Below, in pieces: positions 27,849-37,577 of a stretch of 64,000 bases of DNA. The DNA comes from Nitrosomonadales bacterium (GTDB taxonomy: Bacteria > Pseudomonadota > Gammaproteobacteria > Burkholderiales > Gallionellaceae): positions 1 through 64,000 of the forward strand of contig JAHFQZ010000004.1 of assembly GCA_023259055.1 (NCBI GenBank). The letters are read 5' to 3'. The notes under the pieces are model-generated. The model was not told the DNA's origin and searched no databases. It saw only the letters and a list, made by a program, of their open reading frames with translations. Every line of letters starts with the position of its first letter. The first letter of the stretch is position 1. A program made the translations under genes and the position numbers.

Positions 27849-28238
27849 ATGCAAACACACACACAACTTCCTGGAAAAAAAGAGGGCTGGCTGCGCATTG
27901 CCATGACGATAGCCTTGCTCAGCGCAAGCCTCCCCCTTGTGACAGCTTGCAACCCCTTTTCAAAGGCGACAACAACAATAACGCCTGCTTGCCAGACAAA
28001 CAATACGGCAGACGTTAGATTCTACGGTGGTTCGGCCACCGGTTTGACCAACACTGTTGTATGGGATGGGTCTGTAGTGGCTACTGTAGCGCCCGGCCAG
28101 TACTCTTCATATACCGCACAAAACGCTGGTCCGCACGTTCTCTTTTTCAGGAATGCTGCGACTGGCGCGCAAGTTTGTTCTACTGCATACCCCAATTTGG
28201 CTCAGTGTTCCTCTCACACATATTATTGTTCGATTTAA
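27849..28238 (+). CDS. Small lipoprotein, unknown function
   Basis: A 129-residue protein. A long, basic N-region (1-17) precedes hydrophobic IAMTIALLSASLPLVTAC, a lipobox with Cys at about 34. The mature part is Thr/Asn/Ala-rich, with beta-type patterns (NTVVWDGSVVATVAPGQYSS) and four further cysteines near residues 48, 109, 119 and 127 that could form disulfides. It is encoded 2 bases after the preceding exported protein. The pair may act together at the periplasmic face of a membrane. No homologue family is recognised. Confidence 0.65.
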   Translation: MQTHTQLPGKKEGWLRIAMTIALLSASLPLVTACNPFSKATTTITPACQTNNTADVRFYGGSATGLTNTVVWDGSVVATVAPGQYSSYTAQNAGPHVLFFRNAATGAQVCSTAYPNLAQCSSHTYYCSI

Positions 28239-28506
28239 TAAGGTCACCCACTAGGTGCAAGAATCGCCAGAAAACCCGGGCATCGACTCTACAGAACCCC
28301 GTGAGTCCATGCGCATAGCAAGTGCAGATTGGGTAGCTATGCATAGCCATCTGATTCGGCCGTCCAAAAACGACAGCCAAGCCAGTGTTTATCGCCTCGT
28401 TCTACCCGACTTGCAACTGCGAAGCAGATATCAAATACGTTAGGTTTTTCTAACAAGTACTTTCGATTTCGCTCCCCGACCAACCCGCACCTCAAGGAGA
28501 ACAAGA

Positions 28507-29091
28507 ATGGAACATACTCTACCTGCACTGCCCTATGCCATGGACGCGCTGCAACCGTACATGTCCAAGGAAACCTTCGAGTACCATTATGCCAAGCATC
28601 ATCAGGCCTATGTCACCAACCTCAATAACCTGATCAAGGGTGGTGAATATGAGAAACTGGGCCTGGAGGCCATCATCAAGAAGGCCCCTGCCGGCGGTAT
28701 CTACAACAATGCGGCGCAAGTGTGGAACCACACTTTTTTCTGGAACTGCATGAAGCCGAATGGCGGCGGCGCACCGGCTGGCGCGCTGGCAAATGCCATC
28801 AATAAAAAATGGGGAAGCCTGGACGAATTCAAAAAAGCTTTCCAGACATCCGCAGTAGGTAATTTTGGTTCCGGATGGACTTGGCTGGTGAAGAAGGCCG
28901 ACGGAAGCCTGGATATCGCCAACATGGGCCCTGCCGGGACGCCATTGACTACTGCCGACAAAGCCTTGCTGTGCGTGGACGTGTGGGAGCATGCCTACTA
29001 CATCGACTACCGTAACTTGCGACCCAAGTACGTTGAGACTTTCCTGAATAATCTGGCAAACTGGGATTTTGCTGCAAAAAATTTCGCCTGA
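28507..29091 (+). CDS. sodB: Superoxide dismutase, Fe type
   Basis: A 194-residue cytosolic enzyme converting superoxide to peroxide and oxygen. Metal ligands are in the usual blocks: His in [11 protein letters not shown], His in WNHTFFW, Asp and His in [19 protein letters not shown] and FGSGWTWLV fit the iron-dependent SodB group, though metal choice cannot be proven from sequence. AAGGAG lies before the ATG. It is probably monocistronic, with a hairpin after the stop. Confidence 0.95.
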   Translation: MEHTLPALPYAMDALQPYMSKETFEYHYAKHHQAYVTNLNNLIKGGEYEKLGLEAIIKKAPAGGIYNNAAQVWNHTFFWNCMKPNGGGAPAGALANAINKKWGSLDEFKKAFQTSAVGNFGSGWTWLVKKADGSLDIANMGPAGTPLTTADKALLCVDVWEHAYYIDYRNLRPKYVETFLNNLANWDFAAKNFA

Positions 29092-29115
29092 GCTTAAGCT
29101 AATATTATTGAATAT

Positions 29116-29142
29116 GGAATCCCGGAGAGGCACAGGGATTCC
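29116..29142 (+). terminator. Hairpin after sodB, possible weak terminator
   Basis: GGAATCCC (29116-29123) pairs perfectly with GGGATTCC (29135-29142) across an 11-base loop, 25 bases after the sodB stop. There is no T-run directly after it, so intrinsic termination is uncertain. Confidence 0.4.
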
Positions 29143-29223
29143 AACTCCATTTCTGAATTTATTTGGTTGTTGTTCAGGCCGGATAAACTTCGCGTCAATC
29201 CATCAATGGGTTTCTTGTCATAA

Positions 29224-29490
29224 ATGGACGAAGTAAATCTCAACTCGGGTTACGAAACGGGCGGCGCAAACGATCGCCGTGCCCAGCACAATCTTCGCCT
29301 GATTTTTGATAAAGCCTGCCAGGTAACGGCACCATTTTTCGATTCAAAACAGAGTTGGGGAGGCTCATCGTTAACCATGTATGCACGCCAAACTCTGCGC
29401 GAAACATTTCCGGATCTGACGCAGCAGGAGATTGCGCTCCTGTTTTCAGCAGTGACGCGACATCACAGGAGCCATCCGAAAACTGGCTAG
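29224..29490 (+). CDS. Hypothetical protein
   Basis: An 88-residue soluble protein without signal peptide or membrane helix. The middle (DRRAQHNLRLIFDKACQVTAPFF) and the end (LTMYARQTLRETFPDLTQQEIALLFSAV) look like two or three amphipathic helices. The composition is that of a real protein and codon use is like its neighbours, but I recognise no family. It lies 62 bases before the exonuclease gene on the same strand. Confidence 0.5.
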   Translation: MDEVNLNSGYETGGANDRRAQHNLRLIFDKACQVTAPFFDSKQSWGGSSLTMYARQTLRETFPDLTQQEIALLFSAVTRHHRSHPKTG

Positions 29491-29551
29491 GCGCCTTCCA
29501 CTATATTTATGCAACAATTCGCTTCTGATCGACATTCCTGAATATTTTGCC

Positions 29552-30331
29552 ATGAAACCAACCCTCGTATTCGATATCGAAACCGTTCCCGATATTGCCG
29601 GGCTGCGCATACTGCATGAGCTGGATACGCACGTCAGCGATGCGGAAGTGGCGGAGATGGCCTTCCAGCTGCGCCGCCAGAAGACCGGCAGCGACTTCAT
29701 GCCGCACCATTTGCAGCGGGTGGTGGCTATTTCATGCGCATTGCGCGAGGGCGACAACTTCAAGGTTTGGTCGCTGGGCGGACTGGCAGACGATGAGGGC
29801 AGCATCATCCAGCGCTTCTACGACGGCATTGACAAATACACACCACAACTGGTGTCGTGGAACGGCGGCGGTTTCGATCTTCCGGTGCTGCACTATCGCG
29901 GGTTGGTCCACGGTGTGCAGTGCGCGCGCTACTGGGATCAGGGCGAGGACGACAAGGAATTCAAGTGGAACAACTACATCAGCCGCTACCATTCGCGCCA
30001 TCTCGACCTGATGGATTTGCTTGCGATGTACACCGGGCGCGCCAACGCGCCGCTGGATGAACTGGCGAAACTGATCGGCTTTCCCGGCAAGCTCGGCATG
30101 GACGGCAGCAAGGTGTGGGAGGCATATCAGCAAGGCGGACTGGACGAGATCCGCAACTATTGTGAGACCGATGTGGCGAATACTTATCTGGTGTTCGCGC
30201 GTTTCCAGATGATGCGCGGCGTGCTGACACGCGCACGCTACAAGAAGGAATGTGAATTGGTGCGTGCCGAGCTGGGCAAGCTGGATCAGCCGCACTGGAA
30301 AGAATTTTTGGCTGCCTGGCCACAACAGTAA
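29552..30331 (+). CDS. 3'-5' exonuclease, PolB-like DEDD family
   Basis: A 259-residue protein of the predicted PolB-like 3'-5' exonuclease family. Exo I is VFDIETVPD with the metal-binding Asp and Glu. Exo II is in [14 protein letters not shown] and the segment HLDLMDLL. Exo III is [13 protein letters not shown]. Length is typical of the stand-alone family, which carries no polymerase part. Its role in DNA or RNA 3'-end processing is not established. It is followed after 5 bases by rlmD, so the two form an operon. Confidence 0.85.
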   Translation: MKPTLVFDIETVPDIAGLRILHELDTHVSDAEVAEMAFQLRRQKTGSDFMPHHLQRVVAISCALREGDNFKVWSLGGLADDEGSIIQRFYDGIDKYTPQLVSWNGGGFDLPVLHYRGLVHGVQCARYWDQGEDDKEFKWNNYISRYHSRHLDLMDLLAMYTGRANAPLDELAKLIGFPGKLGMDGSKVWEAYQQGGLDEIRNYCETDVANTYLVFARFQMMRGVLTRARYKKECELVRAELGKLDQPHWKEFLAAWPQQ

Positions 30332-30336
30332 TTTCT

Positions 30337-31659
30337 ATGACTAAAATTGACAGGGTATTGGTTGAGTCACTCGACCAGGAAGGCCGTGGCGTAACGCACG
30401 CAGATGGCAAGGTGATTTTCATCGAAGGCGCGCTGACCGGCGAGGTGGTGAGCTATAGCACCTATCGCAAGAAGCCCTCGTTCGAGTTGGCGCAGGTCAC
30501 GCAGATACACAAGCTTTCTTCGATGCGGGTGCAACCGAAGTGCGCCCACTTCGGCGTGTGCGGCGGGTGCTCGATGCAGCATCTCGAAGCCAGCGCGCAG
30601 GTCGCGGTGAAACAGCGCATCCTCGAAGACAGCCTGTGGCATATCGGCAAGGTGAAGGCGGAAACCGTCTTGCCGTCGATCCACGGGCAGACTTGGGGCT
30701 ATCGCGAACGCGCACGCCTTTCGGCCAGGCATGTCATCAAGAAAAACAAGACGCTGGTCGGCTTCCACGAAAAGCGCAGCAGCTACGTCGCCGATATGCA
30801 GAGTTGCGAAATCCTCGCGCCGAAAATCGCCATGATGTTGCCACTGCTGGCGGAGTTGATCAGCGGCTTGTCGATCCGCGATCGCCTGCCGCAGATCGAA
30901 GTGGCGGTCGGCGAGCATGTCGATGCACTGGTGCTGCGCGTGATGGACACGCCATCAGGCGATGATGACGCTGCGCTGCGCGCCTTTGCCGACAAGCATC
31001 AAATCCAGTTCTGGCTGCAATCCGGGGGGCCTGACACCGTCGTCCCGTTTCACCCGATCAGCGCTCCGCAGCTTTCCTACAGCCTGCCTGAATTCGGCAT
31101 CACCATGCCGTTTGCGCCGGGCGAATTTACCCAGGTGAACAGCGCGCTGAACCGCGTGATGGTCAGCCGCGCCATACGCTTGCTTGACCCGCAACCGGGT
31201 GAACGCATCGCCGATTTTTTCTGCGGGCTGGGCAACTTTACTTTGCCGATTGCGCGCAGCGGCGCACAGGTACTCGGTATCGAAGGCAGCACCGCGCTGG
31301 TCGAGCGCGCCAGACAGAATGCCGCCTCTAATGGATTGTCAGGCAACACCAAATACGCAGCGATGAATCTGTTCGCGATGACCGAAGAGGCTTTCGCCAT
31401 GCTTGGGAAGTTTGACAAGCTGTTGATAGACCCGCCGCGCGACGGCGCGCTGGAACTGGTTAAATCGCTTGGTTGCAGCAATGGAGGCGGTGAAAATTAT
31501 CCGCACCGCATCGTGTACGTCTCCTGCAATCCCGCCACACTGGCGCGCGACGCGCAAATACTGGTGCAAATTCACGGCTACACGCTGAAAGCGGCGGGAG
31601 TGATGAATATGTTTCCGCATACTTCGCACGTGGAATCGATAGCGTTATTTGAACGTTAA
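30337..31659 (+). CDS. rlmD: 23S rRNA (uracil-5-)-methyltransferase RlmD
   Basis: A 440-residue enzyme that methylates 23S rRNA (U1939 in E. coli numbering) using SAM. An N-terminal TRAM domain covers about 1-60. A 4Fe-4S motif is seen as [14 protein letters not shown] with a later Cys in MQSCEIL. The SAM-binding site includes [14 protein letters not shown] and DPPRDGA. The catalytic Cys is in [12 protein letters not shown]. Family length is standard. It is downstream of the exonuclease gene and ends about 60 bases before a bidirectional terminator. Confidence 0.95.
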   Translation: MTKIDRVLVESLDQEGRGVTHADGKVIFIEGALTGEVVSYSTYRKKPSFELAQVTQIHKLSSMRVQPKCAHFGVCGGCSMQHLEASAQVAVKQRILEDSLWHIGKVKAETVLPSIHGQTWGYRERARLSARHVIKKNKTLVGFHEKRSSYVADMQSCEILAPKIAMMLPLLAELISGLSIRDRLPQIEVAVGEHVDALVLRVMDTPSGDDDAALRAFADKHQIQFWLQSGGPDTVVPFHPISAPQLSYSLPEFGITMPFAPGEFTQVNSALNRVMVSRAIRLLDPQPGERIADFFCGLGNFTLPIARSGAQVLGIEGSTALVERARQNAASNGLSGNTKYAAMNLFAMTEEAFAMLGKFDKLLIDPPRDGALELVKSLGCSNGGGENYPHRIVYVSCNPATLARDAQILVQIHGYTLKAAGVMNMFPHTSHVESIALFER

Positions 31660-31721
31660 TAGATGAAACAACATCCGTTTATTAACTAATACTGACGGCT
31701 CGAATGGAGATATTGGGTTTC

Positions 31722-31752
31722 AAAAAAAAGGCAGGGTTTCCCCTGCCTTTCT
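31722..31752. terminator. Bidirectional intrinsic terminator
   Basis: GGCAGGG (31730-31736) and CCCTGCC (31741-31747) form a perfect 7-bp stem with a TTTC loop, with A-run before and T-run after. It serves the plus-strand exonuclease-rlmD operon and the minus-strand Ala-rich gene. Confidence 0.85.
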
Positions 31753-31767
31753 TAAGCGTGCGCTGAA

Positions 31768-31995
31768 TTACTTGGCAGCAGCTTCTTTTTTGGCAGCCTT
31801 CTTGGCGCCCTTCTTGGCAGGTGCAGCAGCGGCAGCAGCGGCAGCAGCAGGAGCGGCAGCAGGTGCAGCAGCGGCAGCAGGTGCAGCAGGTGCAGCAGCG
31901 GCAGCAGGAGCGGCAGCAGCATGTTCAGCAGCTACAGCGGAGAAAGAAACTGCAGCAAATGCAGCGAGGATTAATGCAGATAACAGTTTGCTCAT
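31768..31995 (-). CDS. Exported alanine/lysine-rich small protein
   Basis: A 75-residue protein from ATG 31995 with GGAG at 9 bases; a 4-codon longer frame lacks support. Residues 1-23 form a signal peptide (SKLLSALILAAFAAVSFSAVA-A). The mature protein is almost only Ala and Pro, then Lys-rich (KKGAKKAAKKEAAAK), similar in style to histone-H1-like tails. It should be a basic, unstructured periplasmic or secreted peptide. The coding DNA is built of GCAGCGGCAG-type repeats and is prone to slippage, so length may vary among strains. Function unknown. Confidence 0.6.
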   Translation of the reverse strand: MSKLLSALILAAFAAVSFSAVAAEHAAAAPAAAAAPAAPAAAAAPAAAPAAAAAAAAAPAKKGAKKAAKKEAAAK

Positions 31996-32393
31996 TGTAA
32001 ACTCCAATATTATTAAGTTAATAAACGTTTATACGGCACTAATGTGCCGGAGTGTTAAACGCGCTGCATATTTGTTTGGTTGACACCGTTTAAGTGTATT
32101 TGTTTGAGGGGTTCTCCAAATTAGTGGATAAGATTGAGGCAATTTCCAACGCAGGATAATCCTTGTATGCTGAAAAAGATGCAGTGTTTATGCACCGTCT
32201 TTATTAATGAGTGCGCTGCTTTGGGCAACTGCCCTCCTCGCTATCGTAGTGCAGGGTATTGATTATATGCAGAGAAAAGGAAGGCGATACACTTTCCTGT
32301 TTGCCGGGCAGCGGAGCCAAAACAACTACAGCCGTTTCCCGCTGAATAGAGTAAAAATCAAGCTGATTTTCAACAACTTGCTAGCGGCATAAT
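31996..32393. other. Intergenic region between divergent Ala-rich and rhodanese genes
   Basis: No supported gene. CGGCAC/GTGCCG (32034-32049) is a perfect small palindrome in the likely leader or promoter of the Ala-rich gene, next to a TATAAA on the minus strand. A 61-codon plus-strand frame at 32207-32392 has no ribosome site or recognisable sequence. Confidence 0.4.
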
Positions 32394-32864
32394 ATGAAAA
32401 ACTACACTGATCTTGTTGCCGATGCCCTCACGCGTGTAAGGGAAATTCAGCCTTGGGATTTGCGCAACCTGCTTGCTTCGGGACGCGAGCCCGTTCTGCT
32501 CGACGTGCGCGAGCCAACCGAGTTCGCCATCCTGCGTATTCCCGGGTCGATCAACGTGCCCCGCGGCATTCTGGAGCAATCCTGCGAATGGGATTATGAC
32601 GAGACCGTGCCGTTGCTTGCTTCCAACCGGGAATTGGATATTGTTGTGATCTGCCGCTCCGGTTATCGCTCAGCACTTGCCGCTGATGTGATGCAGCAGA
32701 TGGGTTTCACCAGTGTGGTTTCACTCAAGACAGGAGTGCGAGGCTGGAATGACCTGGAGCAGCCGCTGGAGAATGCCGCTGGCGACCCGGTGGATGCCGA
32801 TACTGCGGACGGTTTGCTTGTTTCACGACTGCGCCCGGAACAGCGCAAACCGAAAGTTTCCTGA
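32394..32864 (+). CDS. Rhodanese-domain protein
   Basis: A 156-residue single-domain rhodanese. LLDVREPTEFAILRIPGSIN is the N-terminal signature, the persulfide-forming Cys lies in VICRSGYRS, and GVRGW closes the fold. There is no signal peptide, so it is cytoplasmic. It may transfer sulfane sulfur; donor and acceptor are unknown. It is followed by the AsmA gene after 121 bases. Confidence 0.85.
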   Translation: MKNYTDLVADALTRVREIQPWDLRNLLASGREPVLLDVREPTEFAILRIPGSINVPRGILEQSCEWDYDETVPLLASNRELDIVVICRSGYRSALAADVMQQMGFTSVVSLKTGVRGWNDLEQPLENAAGDPVDADTADGLLVSRLRPEQRKPKVS

Positions 32865-32985
32865 TTGGCTGAAGGATGAGTGAGACCATGGTTGATGCTC
32901 ATGGTTAATGCTTTCGGCGCTTCGTGTGGAGCGGGTACAATCAGCTGCCAGTATTATTTGCGGATCAATTCGCCAGGAACGACGA

Positions 32986-35370
32986 ATGAAAGCAATCAAG
33001 AATTCAGCGCTCGGACTGACCGGCATAATCGGTGTCGTGGTTTCATTGTTCGGGATCAAGGTGCCTTATGCCGAGTCGCTCGCCAAGGAACATTGGCGCT
33101 ATGGACTGGCCGCGCTGCTGCTCATCATTCTGATGATTCCGGTTGCCATTGGTTTGTTTGTCTATTTGGTTGACGCCAACAAATTCAAGGGGGAGATCGT
33201 CCAGTTTGTTAAAGTGCATGCGCAACGCGACCTGGTGTTGGAGGGCGACATCAGAGTGACGCTGTTCCCCAAGCTGGGGCTGGATTCAGGGAAGATGTCG
33301 CTGAGCCAGCGCAACAGCGCGAAGGAATTCGCGTCCGTCAACAATGCACGTCTTTATATCGCCTGGCTGCCGCTGTTGAAAAAGCAATTGATATTCGACC
33401 GGGTGGTGGTCGACGGCATACACGCGAATTTGAACCGCCTCAAGGACGGTTCCACCAACTTTGACGACCTGTTGATTCGTGATGAAAACCTCGCACCTTT
33501 GACGCTCGACATTGACGGGGTGCGCATCACCAATTCATCCATTAATTGGCAGGACGACATGGAGTCGCAACGCGTTACGTTGCAAGACTTGCAGTTTGAA
33601 ACTGGCCGTCTTGCCGACACGGTACCCGGCCACCTGACAGCGAGCTTCCGGCTTAATTCGGAAAAGGCGATCAGCGATGCCAAAGTCGAATTGAGGAGCA
33701 GTTTATTCTTTGACCGCAAAGCGGGTCGATATGAGTTCGCCGATATCACAGGAAAACTGGAAGGTACAGCAGCCGGTTTTAATGATTTATTGCTCAACTT
33801 CGAGGGCAGCGCGGACACCTATCCGGCACAGGGAAAGCTTTCGTTCGAGAACATCCGCACGACGATGACCGGTAAATACGGGCAGCGTAATATCGAGGCC
33901 GCGCTCGGTGTTCCCAAGCTGCAAATCGTCAAGGGCACATTGAGCGGTAACCAGCTCACAATCGATGCAACTTCGTCGCAGCCTGGCGAGACATTGACGA
34001 CGACGCTGCAACTGCCGGCGTTCGACATCGCCAATAAGATTATGAAGGCCCCCGAGCTCAGTGCGGATTTCGATTTCAAGGGCGATGGGCGCACATTGCA
34101 GGGCAAGCTGGCCAGCCCGTTCAGCATCAACTTCGAAACCGCGTCCAAGGTGCAGCTCGGCAACATCATCCTGAGTCTTGTTGCCAGGCATCCGGCTTTG
34201 TCCGGCGAGCTGGCCGCAAAAGCGACGGGCAGCGTGCAGGCGGATTTTGCCGCGCAGAATGCGAGCCTCGACTTCAACGCAAAAATCGACGACAGCGAGA
34301 TCGCCGGCAAAGCGGTACTCAGGGATTTCAGCCATCCCGCCTGCTCTTTTGAGATCAATACAAACCGCCTCGACCTTGATCGTTATGTTGCGGCCGATTG
34401 GATCAAGCGGTTTCAAGACAATGCCATGCCGCTAGATCTAGGTGCCATCAAGGAGCTGAACCTGAGCGGAAGTCTCCGCGTCGGCGAGTTCAAGATGGCG
34501 AAGCTCAAGGCCAACAAGCTGGCCGCGGACATCAGGATCGAGAAGTCCACGCTCACGATAGCGCCGCTTTCGGCCAATTTCTATGGCGGCACATTGTCGG
34601 GCAGTATCAGCGCGACAGCGCAGGGTACGCCGCAGATGACGCTCAAGCAGAACCTTAAAGGATTCCAGATGAGCGCGCTGCTCGCCGACACATCAGCTGC
34701 CGGCAAACTTGCGGGTAAGGGCAGCCTGGTCATTGACCTCAGTGCAGAAGGCGACACTGTCGATATGGTGCGCAAGTCGCTGAATGGCAGCGCCACGCTT
34801 GCACTTGTGCGCGGATCGATTGCGGGTATCAATCTGGGCACAGCACTGATCGATGGAAAGAACGAATTGGGTAATCCAGGTGACGCTCGAACGCGCGCTG
34901 CGAATTTTGCCGAGAAAACCGAATTCAGCGAACTTAAAGCGGCGTTCAATTTCAGGGAAGGTAATTCAACCGCCAACAGCTTCGAGATGAAATCACCGCT
35001 GATGCGCGTTGCGGGCGAAGGCGATATCGCACTGGATTCCGGCAACATCGGCTATCGCCTTAATGCCACGGTAGCACCCGCACTCACCCGGCTCGCCGCA
35101 GGCGAGCTGGCCGAACTGAAGGGAGTCGCCGTGCCGGTCCTCCTAAGCGGCCCCTATGCCACGCCCACAATTACATTGGATTTTGCAGCGGCCAGTGGAG
35201 GCATCGTTGCCAAGCGGATCGCAGCCAGGGTAGCAGCAGAGCAGGCGGCGGCTAAAGCAGCAGCCAAGGCTGCGGCAGAACAGGCAGCAGCAGACAAGGC
35301 AGCAGCTGCTGAGGTCGCAAAGCGCAATGCCACGCCAAAAAAGCGGGTGACCAAAGCAATCAAAAAATAA
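32986..35370 (+). CDS. AsmA-family protein
   Basis: A 794-residue protein starting at ATG 32986 (AGGA 8 bases upstream). After a cytoplasmic segment of about 35 residues lies one membrane helix (YGLAALLLIILMIPVAIGLFVY, 38-60), then the AsmA N-terminal block (DLVLEGDIRVTLFPKLGLD). The long beta-rich periplasmic body ends in the AsmA C-terminal domain (LSANFYGGTLSGSISATA, later KSLNGSATLALVRGSIAGINL). AsmA-like proteins are thought to bridge the periplasm and take part in lipid transport. The last 60 residues are an Ala/Lys-rich tail (AAKAAAEQAAADKAAAAEVA). Confidence 0.88.
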   Translation: MKAIKNSALGLTGIIGVVVSLFGIKVPYAESLAKEHWRYGLAALLLIILMIPVAIGLFVYLVDANKFKGEIVQFVKVHAQRDLVLEGDIRVTLFPKLGLDSGKMSLSQRNSAKEFASVNNARLYIAWLPLLKKQLIFDRVVVDGIHANLNRLKDGSTNFDDLLIRDENLAPLTLDIDGVRITNSSINWQDDMESQRVTLQDLQFETGRLADTVPGHLTASFRLNSEKAISDAKVELRSSLFFDRKAGRYEFADITGKLEGTAAGFNDLLLNFEGSADTYPAQGKLSFENIRTTMTGKYGQRNIEAALGVPKLQIVKGTLSGNQLTIDATSSQPGETLTTTLQLPAFDIANKIMKAPELSADFDFKGDGRTLQGKLASPFSINFETASKVQLGNIILSLVARHPALSGELAAKATGSVQADFAAQNASLDFNAKIDDSEIAGKAVLRDFSHPACSFEINTNRLDLDRYVAADWIKRFQDNAMPLDLGAIKELNLSGSLRVGEFKMAKLKANKLAADIRIEKSTLTIAPLSANFYGGTLSGSISATAQGTPQMTLKQNLKGFQMSALLADTSAAGKLAGKGSLVIDLSAEGDTVDMVRKSLNGSATLALVRGSIAGINLGTALIDGKNELGNPGDARTRAANFAEKTEFSELKAAFNFREGNSTANSFEMKSPLMRVAGEGDIALDSGNIGYRLNATVAPALTRLAAGELAELKGVAVPVLLSGPYATPTITLDFAAASGGIVAKRIAARVAAEQAAAKAAAKAAAEQAAADKAAAAEVAKRNATPKKRVTKAIKK

Positions 35371-35554
35371 AGAGTCAGGTTCAGAAAAAAAGTAACTGGA
35401 TCGAGTGTTAAATTCATATCAGCCTGAGGCTGTAACGCGGATCGGCCTGTGGAATTTTCGCAGATAGGCGAGTCAGTCTGGAATGTGCCAAGAGCGGACG
35501 GTAAGTCGAGGTTGCTAGAGTTGGAAGTCGGATAAAATTCTTGGGAAGAAAGCC

Positions 35555-36382
35555 ATGTTGATCAAAATCGCTTTACCATTGGGTTGCCTGATATTTTCTA
35601 CGGCTGCATTTGCAGGCACATCCGATATCATGGCATCCAACAACCAGGTCAGCATCCAGGCCGTGTCGACGCATGTCGATTATACTGAAACGGGTAATGG
35701 ATTATTTGGTACGCAGACGGGAACGCTTAATACGGAAACTGGCTATATACCCGGCTTTGCTCTTTCCTCATCCTCAATGAGTAATTTGTGGCTTGGAACT
35801 GACTATATCAAAACCGAATTTGATTATTCCAGTGGTCACACGAACTATACAGGTTCGTTTCAAGATGATATGTTCGGCTCAGTAGTGGCAACTTCCCGCG
35901 TGAAATTGATTAATTTCAGTGTCCGTTACGGAAAAGGCTTCATTGCAAATGAACAGCTTATGCTGACTCCCTACACTGAACTTGGCTATCACGGATGGGG
36001 CAGAGGGGTCAATTATGGTGAGACGTACACCCATTATTATTTTGGGCTCGGTATGTTGGGCCAATATTCTCCTGCTGGAAAGCTGGTGTTTTCGGCCAAT
36101 GCACTGTTAGGAAATACGTTCAGATCGCACATTACATGTAATTCCGGTCCCGGCTTTAATGGATTTTCGGGTGACCTCGGTAACTCCACCATATACAAGG
36201 CTGGGGTATCCGCAGATTATGCGTTTATGAATAACTTTCATGGAAATATCGGTGTTGATCATACGCGTTTCAGTTATGGCATGAGCGCGGTGTACCCTGT
36301 TGGTGGGGGTGTCGTCGCGTGGGAGCCAGACAGTAAAACAAAATACACCACTATTAAAGTTGGGCTGGGATACGCACTTTGA
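35555..36382 (+). CDS. Outer-membrane beta-barrel protein
   Basis: A 275-residue protein with signal peptide (LIKIALPLGCLIFSTAAFA-G). The mature part shows alternating hydrophobic strands rich in aromatic, Gly, Ser and Thr residues (NQVSIQAVSTHVDYTETG, KLINFSVRYGKGFI, TYTHYYFGLGMLGQY) and ends in KYTTIKVGLGYAL, a terminal strand though with Leu instead of the usual Phe. The pattern suggests an 8-12-stranded barrel of the OmpA/opacity type. There is no recognised family and no neighbour that hints at its role. Confidence 0.65.
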   Translation: MLIKIALPLGCLIFSTAAFAGTSDIMASNNQVSIQAVSTHVDYTETGNGLFGTQTGTLNTETGYIPGFALSSSSMSNLWLGTDYIKTEFDYSSGHTNYTGSFQDDMFGSVVATSRVKLINFSVRYGKGFIANEQLMLTPYTELGYHGWGRGVNYGETYTHYYFGLGMLGQYSPAGKLVFSANALLGNTFRSHITCNSGPGFNGFSGDLGNSTIYKAGVSADYAFMNNFHGNIGVDHTRFSYGMSAVYPVGGGVVAWEPDSKTKYTTIKVGLGYAL

Positions 36383-36579
36383 CTCGGCAATGTGGCACCT
36401 TAGAAAACCTCGTTTAAGGAGCTTGGAGTACTCGCTTCTGAAAACATCGACCGGTTGAATCCGCAGTCGAAAGCAGCCATACACACAGCGTCATACCCGC
36501 CCGTTTTCACACCGGTAAGGCGGCAATAAAGGAAGCTTGGCTAATGCGTTTTGCACACTGTATTCCGAATACCCAATAA

Positions 36580-36607
36580 AAAAGGCGACCATCCGGTCGC
36601 CTTTTTG
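36580..36607. terminator. Bidirectional intrinsic terminator
   Basis: GGCGACC (36584-36590) and GGTCGCC (36595-36601) with a 4-base loop, A-run before and T-run after. It ends the minus-strand BI-1 gene and could stop read-through from the barrel gene. Confidence 0.85.
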
Positions 36608-36623
36608 TTGTTGCTATGTTTCG

Positions 36624-37307
36624 TTAATCCCGTTCGCCGCTTAAAGCCATCAGCAGGCTCAGCAGGTTGATGAAAATGTTGTAGATATCCAGATACAAAC
36701 CAAGCGTCGCCATCACGTAGTTGGTCTCGCCGCCATTCACGATCTGGCTGATGTCGTACAGGATGTACGCAGAGAAGATCAGCACCGCGATCGCAGAAAT
36801 GGTCAGCGACAGGACGGGTATCGCGAAGAACATGTTCGCCAGCGAAGCGACGATCAGCAGGATGAGCCCGATGAACAGGAACTTGCCCATGAAGCTGAAA
36901 TCCTTCTTGGTTACGGTGGCGATGGTTGCCAGCGAGAAGAAGATGATACCGGTGCCGCCCGCCGCCATGCCGATCAGCTGTGCGCCGTTCTTCAAGTGCA
37001 ATGCGACTTGAAGGATCGGGCCGAGGAATATGCCCGCCAGTAGAGTGAAGCCGAGCAAGGCAACGACGCCCCATACGCTGTTGCGCAATGCGGTAACGGC
37101 GAACAGCATACCCATCATCGCGCCGAACATCAGCAGCGCGCCCATGATCGGGTGTTCGGCCATGAACGAGAAATTCATCGACATGCCGACAAACGCGCCG
37201 ATGACCGTCGGGATCATGGTCAGCGCCAGCATCATGTAGGTGTTGCGCAATACCTTGTTCTGTTCGGTGGCTAGTGCGCCGGTTTGCGTTACGGTTTGGA
37301 ATTGCAT
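36624..37307 (-). CDS. Bax inhibitor-1/YccA family membrane protein
   Basis: A 227-residue inner-membrane protein with seven hydrophobic helices, starting MQFQTVTQTGALATEQNKVLRNTY, typical of bacterial BI-1/YbhL/YccA proteins. It ends with SLLMALSGERD, and the segment YILYDISQIVNGG contains the conserved Asp of the putative ion-conducting pore. Roles proposed for the family are Ca2+/H+ leak and modulation of FtsH. It is a single gene with a terminator. Confidence 0.92.
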   Translation of the reverse strand: MQFQTVTQTGALATEQNKVLRNTYMMLALTMIPTVIGAFVGMSMNFSFMAEHPIMGALLMFGAMMGMLFAVTALRNSVWGVVALLGFTLLAGIFLGPILQVALHLKNGAQLIGMAAGGTGIIFFSLATIATVTKKDFSFMGKFLFIGLILLIVASLANMFFAIPVLSLTISAIAVLIFSAYILYDISQIVNGGETNYVMATLGLYLDIYNIFINLLSLLMALSGERD

Positions 37308-37399
37308 GTATGGCCTCCTGAGGTTAATCGCTAAAAACTATTAGTTAAGACTACAAAACTATTGGAAAAGTTTCAATATGGAATACGGCGGGGTTTGTT

Positions 37400-37489
37400 T
37401 GGCGGAGGGCGTGAGATTCGAACTCACGAAGGGCGCGAACCCTTGCCAGTTTTCAAGACTGGTGCATTCAACCGCTCTGCCAGCCCTCC
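37400..37489 (-). tRNA. tRNA-Ser(UGA)
   Basis: On the minus strand GGAGGGC pairs with GCCCTCC in the acceptor stem, followed by discriminator G and an encoded CCA (37400-37402). The anticodon loop CTTGAAA gives UGA. A long variable arm (CAAGGGTTCGCGCCCTT) and the T loop GTTCGAATC confirm a class II serine tRNA of 90 bases with CCA. It lies between the BI-1 gene and queD. Confidence 0.95.
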
Positions 37490-37577
37490 GAGGCCGCGCA
37501 TTTTGAACCAAGCCGCCTGCCATGTCCAGAAGAGAAACTCCATGTCCAGAAAAACGCCAAGTGTGCCCTGAAATAAG

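Noticed and set aside
32207-32392. 61-codon plus-strand frame before the rhodanese gene
   Set aside because: No ribosome site and atypical composition, with no recognisable relatives.
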